Shown here piece after piece: positions 24,196-34,008 of a DNA stretch of 64,000 nt. The DNA is from an uncultured Lachnospiraceae bacterium (lineage in GTDB: Bacteria; Bacillota; Clostridia; Lachnospirales; Lachnospiraceae). The stretch is from positions 124,001 to 188,000 of the forward strand of contig CADAOZ010000008.1 in the NCBI GenBank assembly GCA_902789735.1, written 5' to 3'. Numbering within the stretch: the stretch's first letter is position 1; each line of letters begins with the position of its first letter. The notes beneath the pieces are model-generated. The model had not been told where the DNA came from. It saw nothing but the letters and a program-made list of their open reading frames with translations, and made no database searches. A program made the translations under genes and the position numbers.

Positions 24196-26631
24196 TCAGA
24201 GCCACTCATCCCAGAAGCGGCTGACCCTGTCGGATACCCGGTTGACTGTAACTGTCTCACACTCCGTCCATTCGGCCGGGAACAGCTGCCGGTAAGCCCC
24301 GGTCAGGAAGCGGTCATCCAGCAGGGCTACGATGCCTACATCCTCCGCGGTCCGGATCGCCCGGCCCGCTGCCTGCAGGACCTTGTTCATGCCGGGGTAA
24401 CGATAGGCGTAGTCAAAGCCCTTTTTCTCCTCCCGGTCGAAATATTCCCGGAGAATCTGCCGGTCCGGCCCGATCCCGGGTATTCCGGTCCCTATGACGA
24501 TGACCCCGATCAGGCGGTCATCCCTGAGATCGATGCCTTCCCCGAAAACGCCTCCCAGCACACAGAAGCCCAGCAGGCTGCGGTCATTGCGATAGGCGTT
24601 GAAGCGGTCCAGAAAGGCCTCTCTTTCCCCCTGGGACATGTCGGCGGTCTGAACCAGCACCCGGTTCTCCTCCGAATCCGGGTATTTTTCCAGATAAACA
24701 TCCGCTGTCTGTTCCAGAAAGGCATAGGAAGGGAAAAAGATCATATAGTTGCCGTGTCTGCAGGAGACTATATTGTAAATGCAATCCGCTATCTTTGTAA
24801 AGTTTTCCGGACTGCGGTCCCTGTAGCGGGAGGTCACATCGCCAACCAGGAAGACCCGGCGCCTTGCCGGATCAAAAGCGGAACGGGCATAGATTTCATA
24901 ATCCTCCTCTGTCCCGCCCAGAAGTTTTTTATAATACTGGACCGGAAGGAGCGTCGCGGAAAACAGGATCGAACCGCAGCCCCGGTCCATGCAGGCCCTG
25001 AGGCTCCGCCCCGGGTCCAGACAGAAGAGAATGATATTTCTGTCCTTCTCTTCCGCCGCTTCCGTATAGACCGCGTAGTCCTCCTCCATATTCTCGAAGA
25101 TCAGCAGATAATGGCCCAGCTCAAAATACATCTGCAGGATATCCTCCCGGGCCGCCCGCTTTTCTGCCGTTTGACTGGTTCGGTCACCCCTCCGGAAACG
25201 ATCCAGTTCCTGGCCCAGGGCCACATAAAGGAGGCTGACAGTGTCCGTAAAGTATGCCCATTCATCCTCTTCCAGCAGCCGCCATCCCCCTTCCGGCTCC
25301 GGGAGCCGGCGCAGGGCGGTCATACATTTCCCGGCCTTTTTCCACAAGGCAGGGAAAGGATTCCGGATCTTCTTCCGGAACTCCCTGAACAGAGATGTGT
25401 CCAGCCGGGCGCTGTACATATCCCTGCCCCGGTCCACCAGATTATGGGCTTCATCCACCATAAAAACATATTTCCCGCTGCCGGTTCCTTCTGCGAAAAA
25501 ACGGCGCAGGCGGGCATGAGGGTCAAATACATAATTATAATCGGCTATGATGGCGTCCGAGAAGCCGGTCAGATCCAGCGAAAGCTCGAAAGGACATACA
25601 TTCCAGCGTTCCGCCGCAGCTTCCACCGCCTCTCTGTTTATGTTGTCCGTTCCGGTCAATAACTCATAAATCGCTTCATTCACCCTGTCGTAATGGCCCG
25701 CGGCCCGGGGACAGCTGTCCGGATTGCAGGCCGGCCTGTCCAGCAGGCAGATTTTCTCTTTGGCGGTCAGCAGGACCCTGCGCAGACGCAGCCCCCTCTC
25801 TTCCAGAAGATCCATGGTCTGCAGGGCAACAGAGGCCGCCACATTCCTGGCCGTCAGATAGAAAAGCCTGTCCGCCTTACCCTCCCCCATGGCCTTGACG
25901 GCCGGGAAAAGGACCGCCAGGGTCTTGCCGCTGCCGGTGGGCGCCTCCAGAAACAGTTTCCTGCCCCGGACAATGGTCCGGTAGACCCCGGCCGCCAGGT
26001 CCCGCTGGCCTTCCCTGTAAGGGAAAGGAAATACGGCGGCTTTGATCGATTCCGTCCGCCGGTCTTTCCACCGGATCTCCTGCAGGGCCCAGCGCCGGTA
26101 TTCATGCATCAGGCCTTCCATCCACTGTTCCAGTTCCGCCGCAGTCCTGTAATACCAGAAATATTTGATCTCTTCCGTATCCAGGCTGCAGTAAGTCATG
26201 CGGATGCAGATTTCCTCCAGGGCATTGTCCCGGCACCAGATCCAGGCATAACAGAGGGCCTGGGCCAGATGGACCGGTTCCGGTTCCTTCATCCTGCTCA
26301 GTTTTCTGTATGTAGTCTTGATCTCATCAATGGTCCAGAGGCGGCCGGCGATCTCCATTTCCGGATTGACCGCCGGAAAGATCCCGTCCGCCCGGCCCTC
26401 GATCAGGACCGCGATCTCCTCCTCCCGCCATGCGTCCGGCAGGACCCAGGCGGCTTTCAGGGATACTTCTGAGGCGTATTCAGCCCCCTGGGCCCCCTGC
26501 AGCTTCCTGTGCATGAGGGCCCCGCGGACCATAGCATCTTCCGGGCTCCCCCCGCCCCTGTCGTCCAGATCGCCGGAACGCAGGAGGAATTCGACCAGGT
26601 TCCTGACAGATATTTTTATTTCATAACCCAT
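24196..26631 (-). CDS. Fe-S (XPD/DinG-like) helicase with N-terminal PD-(D/E)XK nuclease-like domain
   Basis: An 811-residue ATP-dependent DNA helicase. Residues 1-190 carry a RecB/Cas4-type nuclease pattern: RGALMHRKLQ with H41, LIEGRADGIF with D82, IDEIKT with E103 and K105, and Q124xxxY128. Walker A APTGSGKT is at 230-237 and the DEAH box is in MVDEAHNLVD. Between them are CLLDRPACNPDSC and a later NVCPFELS, giving four Cys for an Fe-S cluster. The C-terminal lobe has QAAGRAIRTAEDVG. Such fusions are known in Firmicutes and are thought to act in DNA repair. Confidence 0.9.
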   Translation of the reverse strand: MGYEIKISVRNLVEFLLRSGDLDDRGGGSPEDAMVRGALMHRKLQGAQGAEYASEVSLKAAWVLPDAWREEEIAVLIEGRADGIFPAVNPEMEIAGRLWTIDEIKTTYRKLSRMKEPEPVHLAQALCYAWIWCRDNALEEICIRMTYCSLDTEEIKYFWYYRTAAELEQWMEGLMHEYRRWALQEIRWKDRRTESIKAAVFPFPYREGQRDLAAGVYRTIVRGRKLFLEAPTGSGKTLAVLFPAVKAMGEGKADRLFYLTARNVAASVALQTMDLLEERGLRLRRVLLTAKEKICLLDRPACNPDSCPRAAGHYDRVNEAIYELLTGTDNINREAVEAAAERWNVCPFELSLDLTGFSDAIIADYNYVFDPHARLRRFFAEGTGSGKYVFMVDEAHNLVDRGRDMYSARLDTSLFREFRKKIRNPFPALWKKAGKCMTALRRLPEPEGGWRLLEEDEWAYFTDTVSLLYVALGQELDRFRRGDRTSQTAEKRAAREDILQMYFELGHYLLIFENMEEDYAVYTEAAEEKDRNIILFCLDPGRSLRACMDRGCGSILFSATLLPVQYYKKLLGGTEEDYEIYARSAFDPARRRVFLVGDVTSRYRDRSPENFTKIADCIYNIVSCRHGNYMIFFPSYAFLEQTADVYLEKYPDSEENRVLVQTADMSQGEREAFLDRFNAYRNDRSLLGFCVLGGVFGEGIDLRDDRLIGVIVIGTGIPGIGPDRQILREYFDREEKKGFDYAYRYPGMNKVLQAAGRAIRTAEDVGIVALLDDRFLTGAYRQLFPAEWTECETVTVNRVSDRVSRFWDEWL

Positions 26632-26935
26632 AACAATCTACGTCCATATCCCTGCCGCGGCAGGGCCATTTGTATGCTCACGTAAAAAATTATATATGAA
26701 AACGGCCCAAATGGCTATCCGTGCGGCAGCCGGAATAAAAGCCCGGGATAAAAGTCCGAAACGGATCCTCCGGAAATCTTTCCCGGAAAGTCCGGGAATC
26801 CGTATTGCAATTTAGGTCAAAATACGGTTAAATAAAAAAAGTTTTTTACGGCGTAACTTATAAAAACGGCGTCCGGCCGGGGAATCTTCTCACAGCAGCT
26901 TTCCCTCTCCGTGCGGCAGACGCAGAAAGGACACT
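26632..26935. promoter_or_regulatory. Divergent regulatory region between the helicase gene and asnA
   Basis: Contains a two-part inverted repeat (CTGCCGC 26652-26658 with GCGGCAG 26723-26729; GCCATTTG 26665-26672 with CAAATGGC 26708-26715) around an AT-rich loop. A second hairpin, TTCCCGGA-AAG-TCCGGGAA, is at 26780-26798. The candidate asnA promoter is TTGCAA (26805-26810), 17 bases, TTAAAT (26828-26833). No T-box sequence is visible. Confidence 0.5.
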
Positions 26936-27946
26936 ATGGATCACATTTATATTCCTGCTCATTATGAATCCGCCCTGGATCTCCATGAGACCCAGAAAGC
27001 CATTAAGATCGTCAAGGATTTCTTCCAGACGCTGCTGGCGGAGCGTCTCAATCTGCTCAGAGTCTCAGCGCCTCTGTTCGTTGACCCCGAATCCGGTCTG
27101 AACGATAACCTGAACGGCGTAGAACGTCCTGTTTCCTTTGATATTCTGGAACAGGAAGGGCGCTATGGCGAAGTCGTACAGTCCCTGGCCAAATGGAAAC
27201 GCTATGCCCTGAAAAAATACGGCTTCCATACCGATGAAGGCCTCTATACAGATATGAGCGCTATCCGCCGGGATGAGACCACCGACAACATCCACTCCAT
27301 CTATGTGGATCAGTGGGACTGGGAGAAGATCATCGCCCGGGATGACAGGACCGAGGAGACGCTCCGTTCTGTCGTCAGAGTTGTTTACAGGGTCCTGCGT
27401 CAGACAGAAAAGTACATGTCGATCCGTTATGAATACATCAAGGAATCCCTGCCCCATGATATTTATTTCATCACTTCCCAGGAGCTGCAGGATATGTATC
27501 CCGACAAAACTCCCAAGGAACGGGAATATCTGATCACCCGGGCCAAAGGAGCTGTCTTCATCATGCAGATCGGTGATAAACTGGCGGACGGCCAGCCCCA
27601 TGACGGCCGTGCCCCCGACTACGATGACTGGAGCCTGAACGGCGATATCCTGGTCTACTATCCGGTTCTGGATATCGCGCTGGAAATCTCCTCCATGGGG
27701 ATCCGTGTCGACGCCGACTCCCTCCGTTCCCAGCTGGAGAAATCCGGCTGTCAGGACAGGGCAAGGCTCCCCTTCCAGAAAGCCATCCTCAACAACGAAC
27801 TGCCCCTTACCATCGGCGGCGGTATCGGCCAGTCCAGGATCTGCATGTTCTTCCTGCGCAAGGCCCACATCGGCGAGGTTCAGTCCTCCCTCTGGCCGGA
27901 AGAGACCGAAGCCTACTGCGCGAAGCGCGGCGTAAAGCTTCTGTAA
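26936..27946 (+). CDS. asnA: Aspartate-ammonia ligase
   Basis: Makes asparagine from aspartate, ammonia and ATP. It is the AsnA type, related to class II aminoacyl-tRNA synthetases, not the glutamine-dependent AsnB. Conserved segments include SDNLNGVERPVSF-like (NDNLNGVERPVSFD), VDQWDWEK and the motif-3 region GGGIGQSRICMFFLRK. At 336 residues it has full length. AGAAAGGA precedes the ATG. A terminator follows, so it is a single gene; with gdhA next door it makes an ammonium-assimilation neighbourhood. Confidence 0.97.
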   Translation: MDHIYIPAHYESALDLHETQKAIKIVKDFFQTLLAERLNLLRVSAPLFVDPESGLNDNLNGVERPVSFDILEQEGRYGEVVQSLAKWKRYALKKYGFHTDEGLYTDMSAIRRDETTDNIHSIYVDQWDWEKIIARDDRTEETLRSVVRVVYRVLRQTEKYMSIRYEYIKESLPHDIYFITSQELQDMYPDKTPKEREYLITRAKGAVFIMQIGDKLADGQPHDGRAPDYDDWSLNGDILVYYPVLDIALEISSMGIRVDADSLRSQLEKSGCQDRARLPFQKAILNNELPLTIGGGIGQSRICMFFLRKAHIGEVQSSLWPEETEAYCAKRGVKLL

Positions 27947-27971
27947 GAACGGCCTGACCAAAACAGATACC

Positions 27972-28019
27972 GAACCGCGGCTGCGGCGGAATTATCCGCC
28001 GGCAGCCGCGGTTTTTTGT
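27972..28019 (+). terminator. Terminator of asnA
   Basis: CCGCGGCTG pairs with CAGCCGCGG around an inner CGGCGGAATTATCCGCCG hairpin, followed by TTTTTTG. Confidence 0.88.
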
Positions 28020-28061
28020 TATTTATGTCTGCATTTGTATATAAAGGGCCACAATCACTCA

Positions 28062-28087
28062 GTATCTTTGTATACACGTATTTAATT
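28062..28087. promoter_or_regulatory. TTGTAT...ATACAA inverted repeat in the gdhA upstream region
   Basis: TTTGTATAC followed 12 bases later by ATACAAG forms a short inverted repeat around CACGTATTTAATT. The same GTATAC word occurs twice more close to gdhA (28275-28280 and 28312-28317). Confidence 0.4.
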
Positions 28088-28184
28088 ATACAAGAATTAT
28101 TGTACATTCCTGCCAAAATCGCAGGCGTATTTTTTACAGGTTTTTGCGCTTTAACACTTGAAATCGATAAAAGAGGAGTTTATA

Positions 28185-29697
<1,513 letters not shown>

Positions 29698-29781
29698 TCC
29701 GGTATTTTTCCGGAATTCTTTCCCGGGAGGGGCCTGCCTGTAAAGGCAGCGTGTCCCGCATCAGAAATCGTATAAAAAAAC

Positions 29782-29847
29782 GGGAACAGCCCCCCCGCTG
29801 TTCCCCTACAGATCAGCTTCGGCCGCTGCCGAAGCTGATTCATTTTT
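29782..29847 (+). terminator. Double hairpin terminator region after gdhA
   Basis: GGGAACAGC-CCCCCC-GCTGTTCCC (29782-29805), then ATCAGCTTCGGC-CGCT-GCCGAAGCTGAT (29812-29839) followed by TCATTTTT. The second is the likelier terminator. The remaining gap to 30014 contains a small palindrome TTTCAAAAACTTGAAA (29905-29920) and a TATAAC, but no convincing promoter pair. Confidence 0.8.
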
Positions 29848-30014
29848 CTCCTGAAACATCAGGCGCATCAAAACAAACAAAAAACACCGGATCAAAACTG
29901 ACTATTTCAAAAACTTGAAATCAGCGATAGAATATAACCATAAGGGGAAGTTTTCATTTTTTTAACGCTGGAGCGGGATCGGCGTAAGGACCCGCGCAGA
30001 AAGGGGATACACAA

Positions 30015-31217
30015 ATGCCTCAGCAGCAATATGAACTGATCGCCCCATGCCATTTCGGGATGGAGAGCGTCGTCAAGAATGAAATCTACGATATAGGTTA
30101 TGAAATATCTGAGGTCACGGACGGCCGCGTTACCTTTATCGGCGACGCGGAAGCCATTGCCAGGGCCAATATATGCCTTCGTACAGCGGAGCGGATCCTT
30201 CTGAAAGCAGGCTCTTTCCATGCGGAGACCTGGGAGGAGCTCTTCCAGGGAACACTGAGCCTGCCCTGGGAGGCCTATCTGCCCCGGGAATCCAGGTTCT
30301 GGGTCACCAAAGCCGCCACTGTCAAGAGCAGGCTCTTCTCTCCCTCTGATATCCAGTCGGTCATGAAAAAGGCCATGGTCGAGCGGATGAAGAAGAAATA
30401 TATGATCGACCATTTCCCGGAGACCGGATCCCCCTATCCTGTCCGCGTCTTTATCAAAAAGGATGAGGTGACCTGCGCCATCGATACGACCGGCGAATCC
30501 CTGCACAAGCGGGGCTACCGCCGTATGGCCGTCAAGGCCCCCATTGCCGAGAATCTGGCCGCAGGCCTGATCATGCTCACCCCCTGGCGGCCCGGCCGGA
30601 TCCTGGTGGACCCTTTCTGCGGCAGCGGCACTTTCCTGATCGAAGCCGCCCTTTTATCCGCCCATATAGCGCCCGGCCTGCGCAGGCATTTCCTGGCAGA
30701 GGAATGGACCAATCTGATCCCCTCCTCCTACTGGACGGACGCCCGGGAGGAAGCCGAGGAAATGATCGACCTGTCGGTCGATACCGACCTGCAGGGCTAT
30801 GACATCGATCCCGCCGCCATCGCGGCCGCCCGGGAGAACGCCCGTCTGGCAGGCGTGGATAAGCTGATCCACTTCCAGACCAGGGGCGTAGAGGCACTCT
30901 CCCACCCCAAGAAATACGGTTTCCTGATCACCAACCCGCCTTACGGCGAACGCCTGACCGGCAGCGGTACTTCCTTCAGCCAGGACGGGGACCCGGAGGA
31001 TCTGTCCGGCATCTCCGAACTGTACAGGACCCTGGGAAGCCGCTTTAAGGAGCTGGATTCCTGGTCCATGTACCTGATCACCTCTTATGAAAAGGCCGAG
31101 CAGGACCTGGGCCTGAAAGCGGCCAGGAACCGCAAAATATACAACGGCATGCTGAAGACTTATTTCTATCAGTTTCCCGGCCCCAAGCCGCCCAACCGCA
31201 GACGCGCGGGCAGCTGA
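30015..31217 (+). CDS. THUMP-domain rRNA methyltransferase (RlmL/YpsC-like)
   Basis: SAM-dependent N2-guanine methyltransferase of 400 residues for 23S rRNA. An N-terminal ferredoxin-like/THUMP region (residues 1-160) precedes the Rossmann methylase with DPFCGSGTFLIEAA (motif I) and the catalytic ITNPPYGERL (motif IV). It corresponds to the N-terminal half of E. coli RlmL, as in other Firmicutes; no second RlmK half is present. It starts a plus-strand group with rdgB and a phosphodiesterase gene. Confidence 0.9.
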   Translation: MPQQQYELIAPCHFGMESVVKNEIYDIGYEISEVTDGRVTFIGDAEAIARANICLRTAERILLKAGSFHAETWEELFQGTLSLPWEAYLPRESRFWVTKAATVKSRLFSPSDIQSVMKKAMVERMKKKYMIDHFPETGSPYPVRVFIKKDEVTCAIDTTGESLHKRGYRRMAVKAPIAENLAAGLIMLTPWRPGRILVDPFCGSGTFLIEAALLSAHIAPGLRRHFLAEEWTNLIPSSYWTDAREEAEEMIDLSVDTDLQGYDIDPAAIAAARENARLAGVDKLIHFQTRGVEALSHPKKYGFLITNPPYGERLTGSGTSFSQDGDPEDLSGISELYRTLGSRFKELDSWSMYLITSYEKAEQDLGLKAARNRKIYNGMLKTYFYQFPGPKPPNRRRAGS

Positions 31218-31246
31218 CGGACCGTACATCAGAAAGGAGCGTCTGT

Positions 31247-31897
31247 TTGAGCATTCAGATCATATTCGCTACCGGCAACAGGAACAAAGTCCGGGAGATC
31301 CGGGAAATCATTACCCGGCCCGATGTATCCGTGGTGACCATGAAGGAAGCCGGCGTGGCAGCTGACCCGGAAGAAGACGGGACCAGCTTTGCGGAGAACG
31401 CCCTGATCAAAGCCCGGGCCGTCCATGAACTGGTCCTGCAGGCGGAGGCCGAAGGCCGTATGCCGGGGGAGAAGGAGGGAGTCACCAATATCGTCATGTC
31501 CGACGATTCCGGCCTTGTCGTCGACGCCCTGGGCGGGGAGCCCGGGATCTATTCCGCCCGTTATCTGGGCCGGGATACGGACTATAACTATAAGATGGGC
31601 TATATCATAGACCGTCTCAAAGATACCCCCTGGGAGGCGCGTACAGCCCGTTTTACGGCCTCTGTAGCCGCAGTCCTGCCCGATGGTACCTCATATACCG
31701 CCACCGGCCATATGGAGGGCTATATCGGCTATGAGATCGCCGGCGAGAACGGCTTCGGATATGATCCTTTCTTCTATCTGCCGGAGTATCAGATGACGAG
31801 CGCCCAGATCAGTCCGGAACAGAAGAACGCCATCAGCCACCGGGGCCGGGCCCTGCGGGCCATGCTGCATATACTGGAAGAACAGGGAGTTTTATGA
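31247..31897 (+). CDS. rdgB: XTP/dITP diphosphatase
   Basis: Housecleaning pyrophosphatase that removes dITP, dXTP and ITP. Signature FATGNRNKVREI at the start, DDSGLVVDALGGEPGIYSARY in the middle and the GYDPFFYLPE loop. At 216 residues it is slightly longer than most, through a charged insertion near residues 65-80 (EAEGRMPGEKEGV). Start is a TTG with AAAGGAG seven bases before it. Its stop overlaps the next ATG (ATGA), so the two are translationally coupled. Confidence 0.93.
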   Translation: MSIQIIFATGNRNKVREIREIITRPDVSVVTMKEAGVAADPEEDGTSFAENALIKARAVHELVLQAEAEGRMPGEKEGVTNIVMSDDSGLVVDALGGEPGIYSARYLGRDTDYNYKMGYIIDRLKDTPWEARTARFTASVAAVLPDGTSYTATGHMEGYIGYEIAGENGFGYDPFFYLPEYQMTSAQISPEQKNAISHRGRALRAMLHILEEQGVL

Positions 31898-32379
31898 GAA
31901 TTCTGATCATCAGCGATACCCACAGTGAAGATATGATCTTTGCGGATGTGGTGCGGGACGCGGGGCACTACGATGTACTGATCCACGCCGGTGACGCGGA
32001 AGGGAGCGAAGACATCTATGAAGAGGTATGCGGGACTCCCTTTTACTACGTGGCCGGCAATAATGATTTCTTTACCGCCGCCCCCTACGACCTGGAACTG
32101 GAGCTGTGCGGCAGCCGGATCTTCCTGACCCACGGCCACCATTACATGGTCTCCGCCACGGAAAGCGAGGTCATCGACGAAGGGCGGGACCGGCATGCGG
32201 ATATTGTGATCTACGGCCATACCCACCGCCCCTCCTGCAAAAAAGTCAAAGGCATGCTGGTTCTCAATCCCGGCAGCCTTGCTTTTCCCAGACAGCCCGG
32301 CCGTCTGCCCAGCTATATCCTGCTGGACCTGGAAGAAGGCCGGGAACCGGAGGCCCGGATCTGTTACGTAGAGCCGTAA
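31894..32379 (+). CDS. YfcE/MJ0936-type metallophosphodiesterase
   Basis: Calcineurin-like phosphoesterase of 161 residues. Metal motifs in order: DTHSE (D9, H11), HAGD, GNND, THGH and GHTH. This small family cleaves phosphodiesters in vitro; its natural substrate is unsettled. The rdgB-yfcE pairing with a 4-base overlap is common in Clostridia. A strong terminator follows. Confidence 0.92.
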   Translation: MRILIISDTHSEDMIFADVVRDAGHYDVLIHAGDAEGSEDIYEEVCGTPFYYVAGNNDFFTAAPYDLELELCGSRIFLTHGHHYMVSATESEVIDEGRDRHADIVIYGHTHRPSCKKVKGMLVLNPGSLAFPRQPGRLPSYILLDLEEGREPEARICYVEP

Positions 32380-32441
32380 CAGCCGCCTGTGCCGCACTTA
32401 AAAAACAGAGTATTCCAGGGTATCATCAAAAAAACAGACAA

Positions 32442-32492
32442 AAAAGATCCGGAAGGAACATTTCAGCAGGAAACGTTCCTTCCGGATCTTTT
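32442..32492. terminator. Bidirectional terminator
   Basis: A perfect 18-bp stem, AAAAGATCCGGAAGGAAC with GTTCCTTCCGGATCTTTT, around a 15-base loop, has T runs on both strands. It serves the plus-strand phosphodiesterase gene and the minus-strand tRNA cluster. Confidence 0.93.
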
Positions 32493-32494
32493 AT

Positions 32495-32575
<81 letters not shown>

Positions 32576-32627
32576 CTGTTTGCCAAAAGAATACCGCCCT
32601 GCCGAAGCAGCACGGTATTCCAGCGTG

Positions 32628-32700
32628 TGAGACATGGGGGACTCGAACCCCCGACAACCTGATTAAAAGTCAGGTGCTCTACCATCTGAGCTAATGTCCC
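32628..32700 (-). tRNA. tRNA-Lys (anticodon TTT)
   Basis: Acceptor GGGACAT/ATGTCTC and anticodon arm CCTGA-CTTTTAA-TCAGG; standard D and T arms. CCA is not encoded. Confidence 0.95.
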
Positions 32701-32704
32701 GGGC

Positions 32705-32777
32705 CTGGGCTAGTTGGATTCGAACCAACGTCTGCAGCAGTCAAAGTGCTGTGCCTTAACCACTTGGCTATAGCCCA
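32705..32777 (-). tRNA. tRNA-Gln (anticodon TTG)
   Basis: Acceptor TGGGCTA/TAGCCCA, typical of glutamine tRNAs with a weak first pair, and anticodon arm CAGCA-CTTTGAC-TGCTG. Confidence 0.94.
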
Positions 32778-32935
32778 TGATCATTCAGTTCCGCAGATCG
32801 TTCATTTCCAGGAATCATTTAAATCCCGGATAATTGAAACCAATCCATGTACACTTTCTGAACAAAAGTATTTTACCACAGGATTCAATTTCCGTACATA
32901 GAAAGAAAACCGAAAGAAGGCATGAAAAAACTGCA

Positions 32936-32959
32936 AAAAAAAGAACGCCTGCGCGTCCT
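32936..32959 (-). terminator. Terminator between tRNA-His and tRNA-Gln
   Basis: On the minus strand AGGACGC-GCAG-GCGTTCT is followed by a run of T. It would split the tRNA cluster into two transcripts or act as a partial stop. The 217-base gap has no other gene. Confidence 0.65.
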
Positions 32960-32994
32960 CTTCTGTTTTCACACAGCCAGCGGCTGTATGAAAG

Positions 32995-33069
32995 GGTGGG
33001 TAGAGGGACTCGAACCCTCGCTCTCCAGAACCACAATCTGGCGCGTTAACCAACTACGCCATACCCACC
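32995..33069 (-). tRNA. tRNA-His (anticodon GTG)
   Basis: Acceptor GTGGGTA/TACCCAC with the extra 5' G (G-1 opposite C73) that marks histidine tRNAs; anticodon arm CCAGA-TTGTGGT-TCTGG. Confidence 0.94.
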
Positions 33070-33117
33070 ATATCCGTCTTCAATGATTGAAATCGCATTT
33101 TTGAATCCGCGGATCAG

Positions 33118-33191
33118 TATGCCCGGGGGGACTCGAACCCTCGACAACCGGCTTAGAAGGCCGGTGCTCTATCCAGCTGAGCTACGGACAC
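33118..33191 (-). tRNA. tRNA-Arg (anticodon TCT)
   Basis: Anticodon arm CCGGC-CTTCTAA-GCCGG and D arm GCTCAGCTGGATAGAGC are regular. The acceptor GTGTCCG/CGGGCAT has two G-U pairs, and the T stem GAGGG/CCCCC has an A-C mismatch, so this copy is less regular than its neighbours. Confidence 0.88.
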
Positions 33192-33223
33192 ATAGAACAA
33201 GTCCCTGCAAGGGGCATTGTAAA

Positions 33224-33294
33224 AGCGGGTGATGGGAATCGAACCCACATATCTAGCTTGGAAGGCTAGTGTTCTACCACTGAACTACACCCGC
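33224..33294 (-). tRNA. tRNA-Gly (anticodon TCC)
   Basis: Acceptor GCGGGTG/CACCCGC and anticodon arm CTAGC-CTTCCAA-GCTAG. With tRNA-Gly(GCC) at 21.4 kb the window carries two glycine isoacceptors. Confidence 0.95.
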
Positions 33295-33350
33295 ATATCG
33301 CTGTGGAACCATTAAATTGTAGCATAAAGGCGTTCGGATTGCAAGCACAA

Positions 33351-33425
33351 TCGGGGTGACAGGATTCGAACCTGCGGCCTCCTGGTCCCAAACCAGGCGC
33401 TCTAGCCAAGCTGAGCTACACCCCG
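33351..33425 (-). tRNA. tRNA-Pro (anticodon TGG)
   Basis: Acceptor CGGGGTG/CACCCCG and anticodon arm CCTGG-TTTGGGA-CCAGG. It is first in the cluster, 30 bases after the promoter. Confidence 0.95.
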
Positions 33426-33454
33426 TTTTCGGACTCTTTTCAAACGCAAGTATG

Positions 33455-33483
33455 ATTATACCCAAAGGATTCCTGCCTGTCAA
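33455..33483 (-). promoter_or_regulatory. Consensus SigA promoter of the tRNA cluster
   Basis: TTGACA (33478-33483), 17 bases, TATAAT (33455-33460) on the minus strand: a full-consensus promoter reading Pro-Gly-Arg-His-Gln-Lys-Leu. Confidence 0.93.
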
Positions 33484-33542
33484 TCATTATTTTTCCTTTA
33501 TTTCGGCCGGCCCGCCGGACCGGCCAGGGCCTTTCCCGGAGG

Positions 33543-33971
33543 TCATTCCTCCGGGGAAGGCTGTCTTTTTATGAACTTATAGCCGGTAATGGATACGGAA
33601 GCGATCTTCGTTCCCAGATCGTCCGTGATCTCTGCCTCGTAGAAGCAGGTCCTGCTGCCGTCCCGGATCACATTGGCCGCCCCCATCAGTACGGACCCTT
33701 TCATGGGATTCAGAAAGCGGATGTGGCTGTCCAGGGTCACGACGCCGGCGGGCCCGTCAAATTCATAGTTGGAAGCCACCGCAAAGGCGAAATCCGCCAT
33801 TGTATTGTAGACGGCTCCCATGACCTGTCCCAGGGCGTTAAAGTGCCTGGCATCGGGCTTCAGGCTGACCACACAGTGACCCGGCCTGGCGTACTGTATA
33901 TAGATCCCGGTCGTCCCGGATGCATAGACATCATGACTGAAGTTTTCTCTGACCTGTTCTAATGTTTTCAT
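33543..33971 (-). CDS. Hotdog-fold thioesterase (PaaI/4HBT type)
   Basis: Small acyl-CoA thioesterase-like protein of 142 residues. The HFNALGQVMGAVYNTMADFAFAVAS stretch is the central hotdog helix with its conserved N/G and D positions, followed by the strand-rich GVVTLDSHIRFLNPMKGS. Its substrate is unknown. It lies just upstream of the tRNA cluster on the same strand and downstream of glgB, with no clear functional link to either. Confidence 0.85.
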   Translation of the reverse strand: MKTLEQVRENFSHDVYASGTTGIYIQYARPGHCVVSLKPDARHFNALGQVMGAVYNTMADFAFAVASNYEFDGPAGVVTLDSHIRFLNPMKGSVLMGAANVIRDGSRTCFYEAEITDDLGTKIASVSITGYKFIKRQPSPEE

Positions 33972-34008
33972 TCTGTTCCTTTATATGCATGTTCCGCCGG
34001 CCCTGCTG

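Noticed and set aside
26632-26935. A T-box riboswitch for asnA
   Set aside because: The conserved T-box antiterminator sequence was not found, and no terminator lies between the promoter candidate and the gene.
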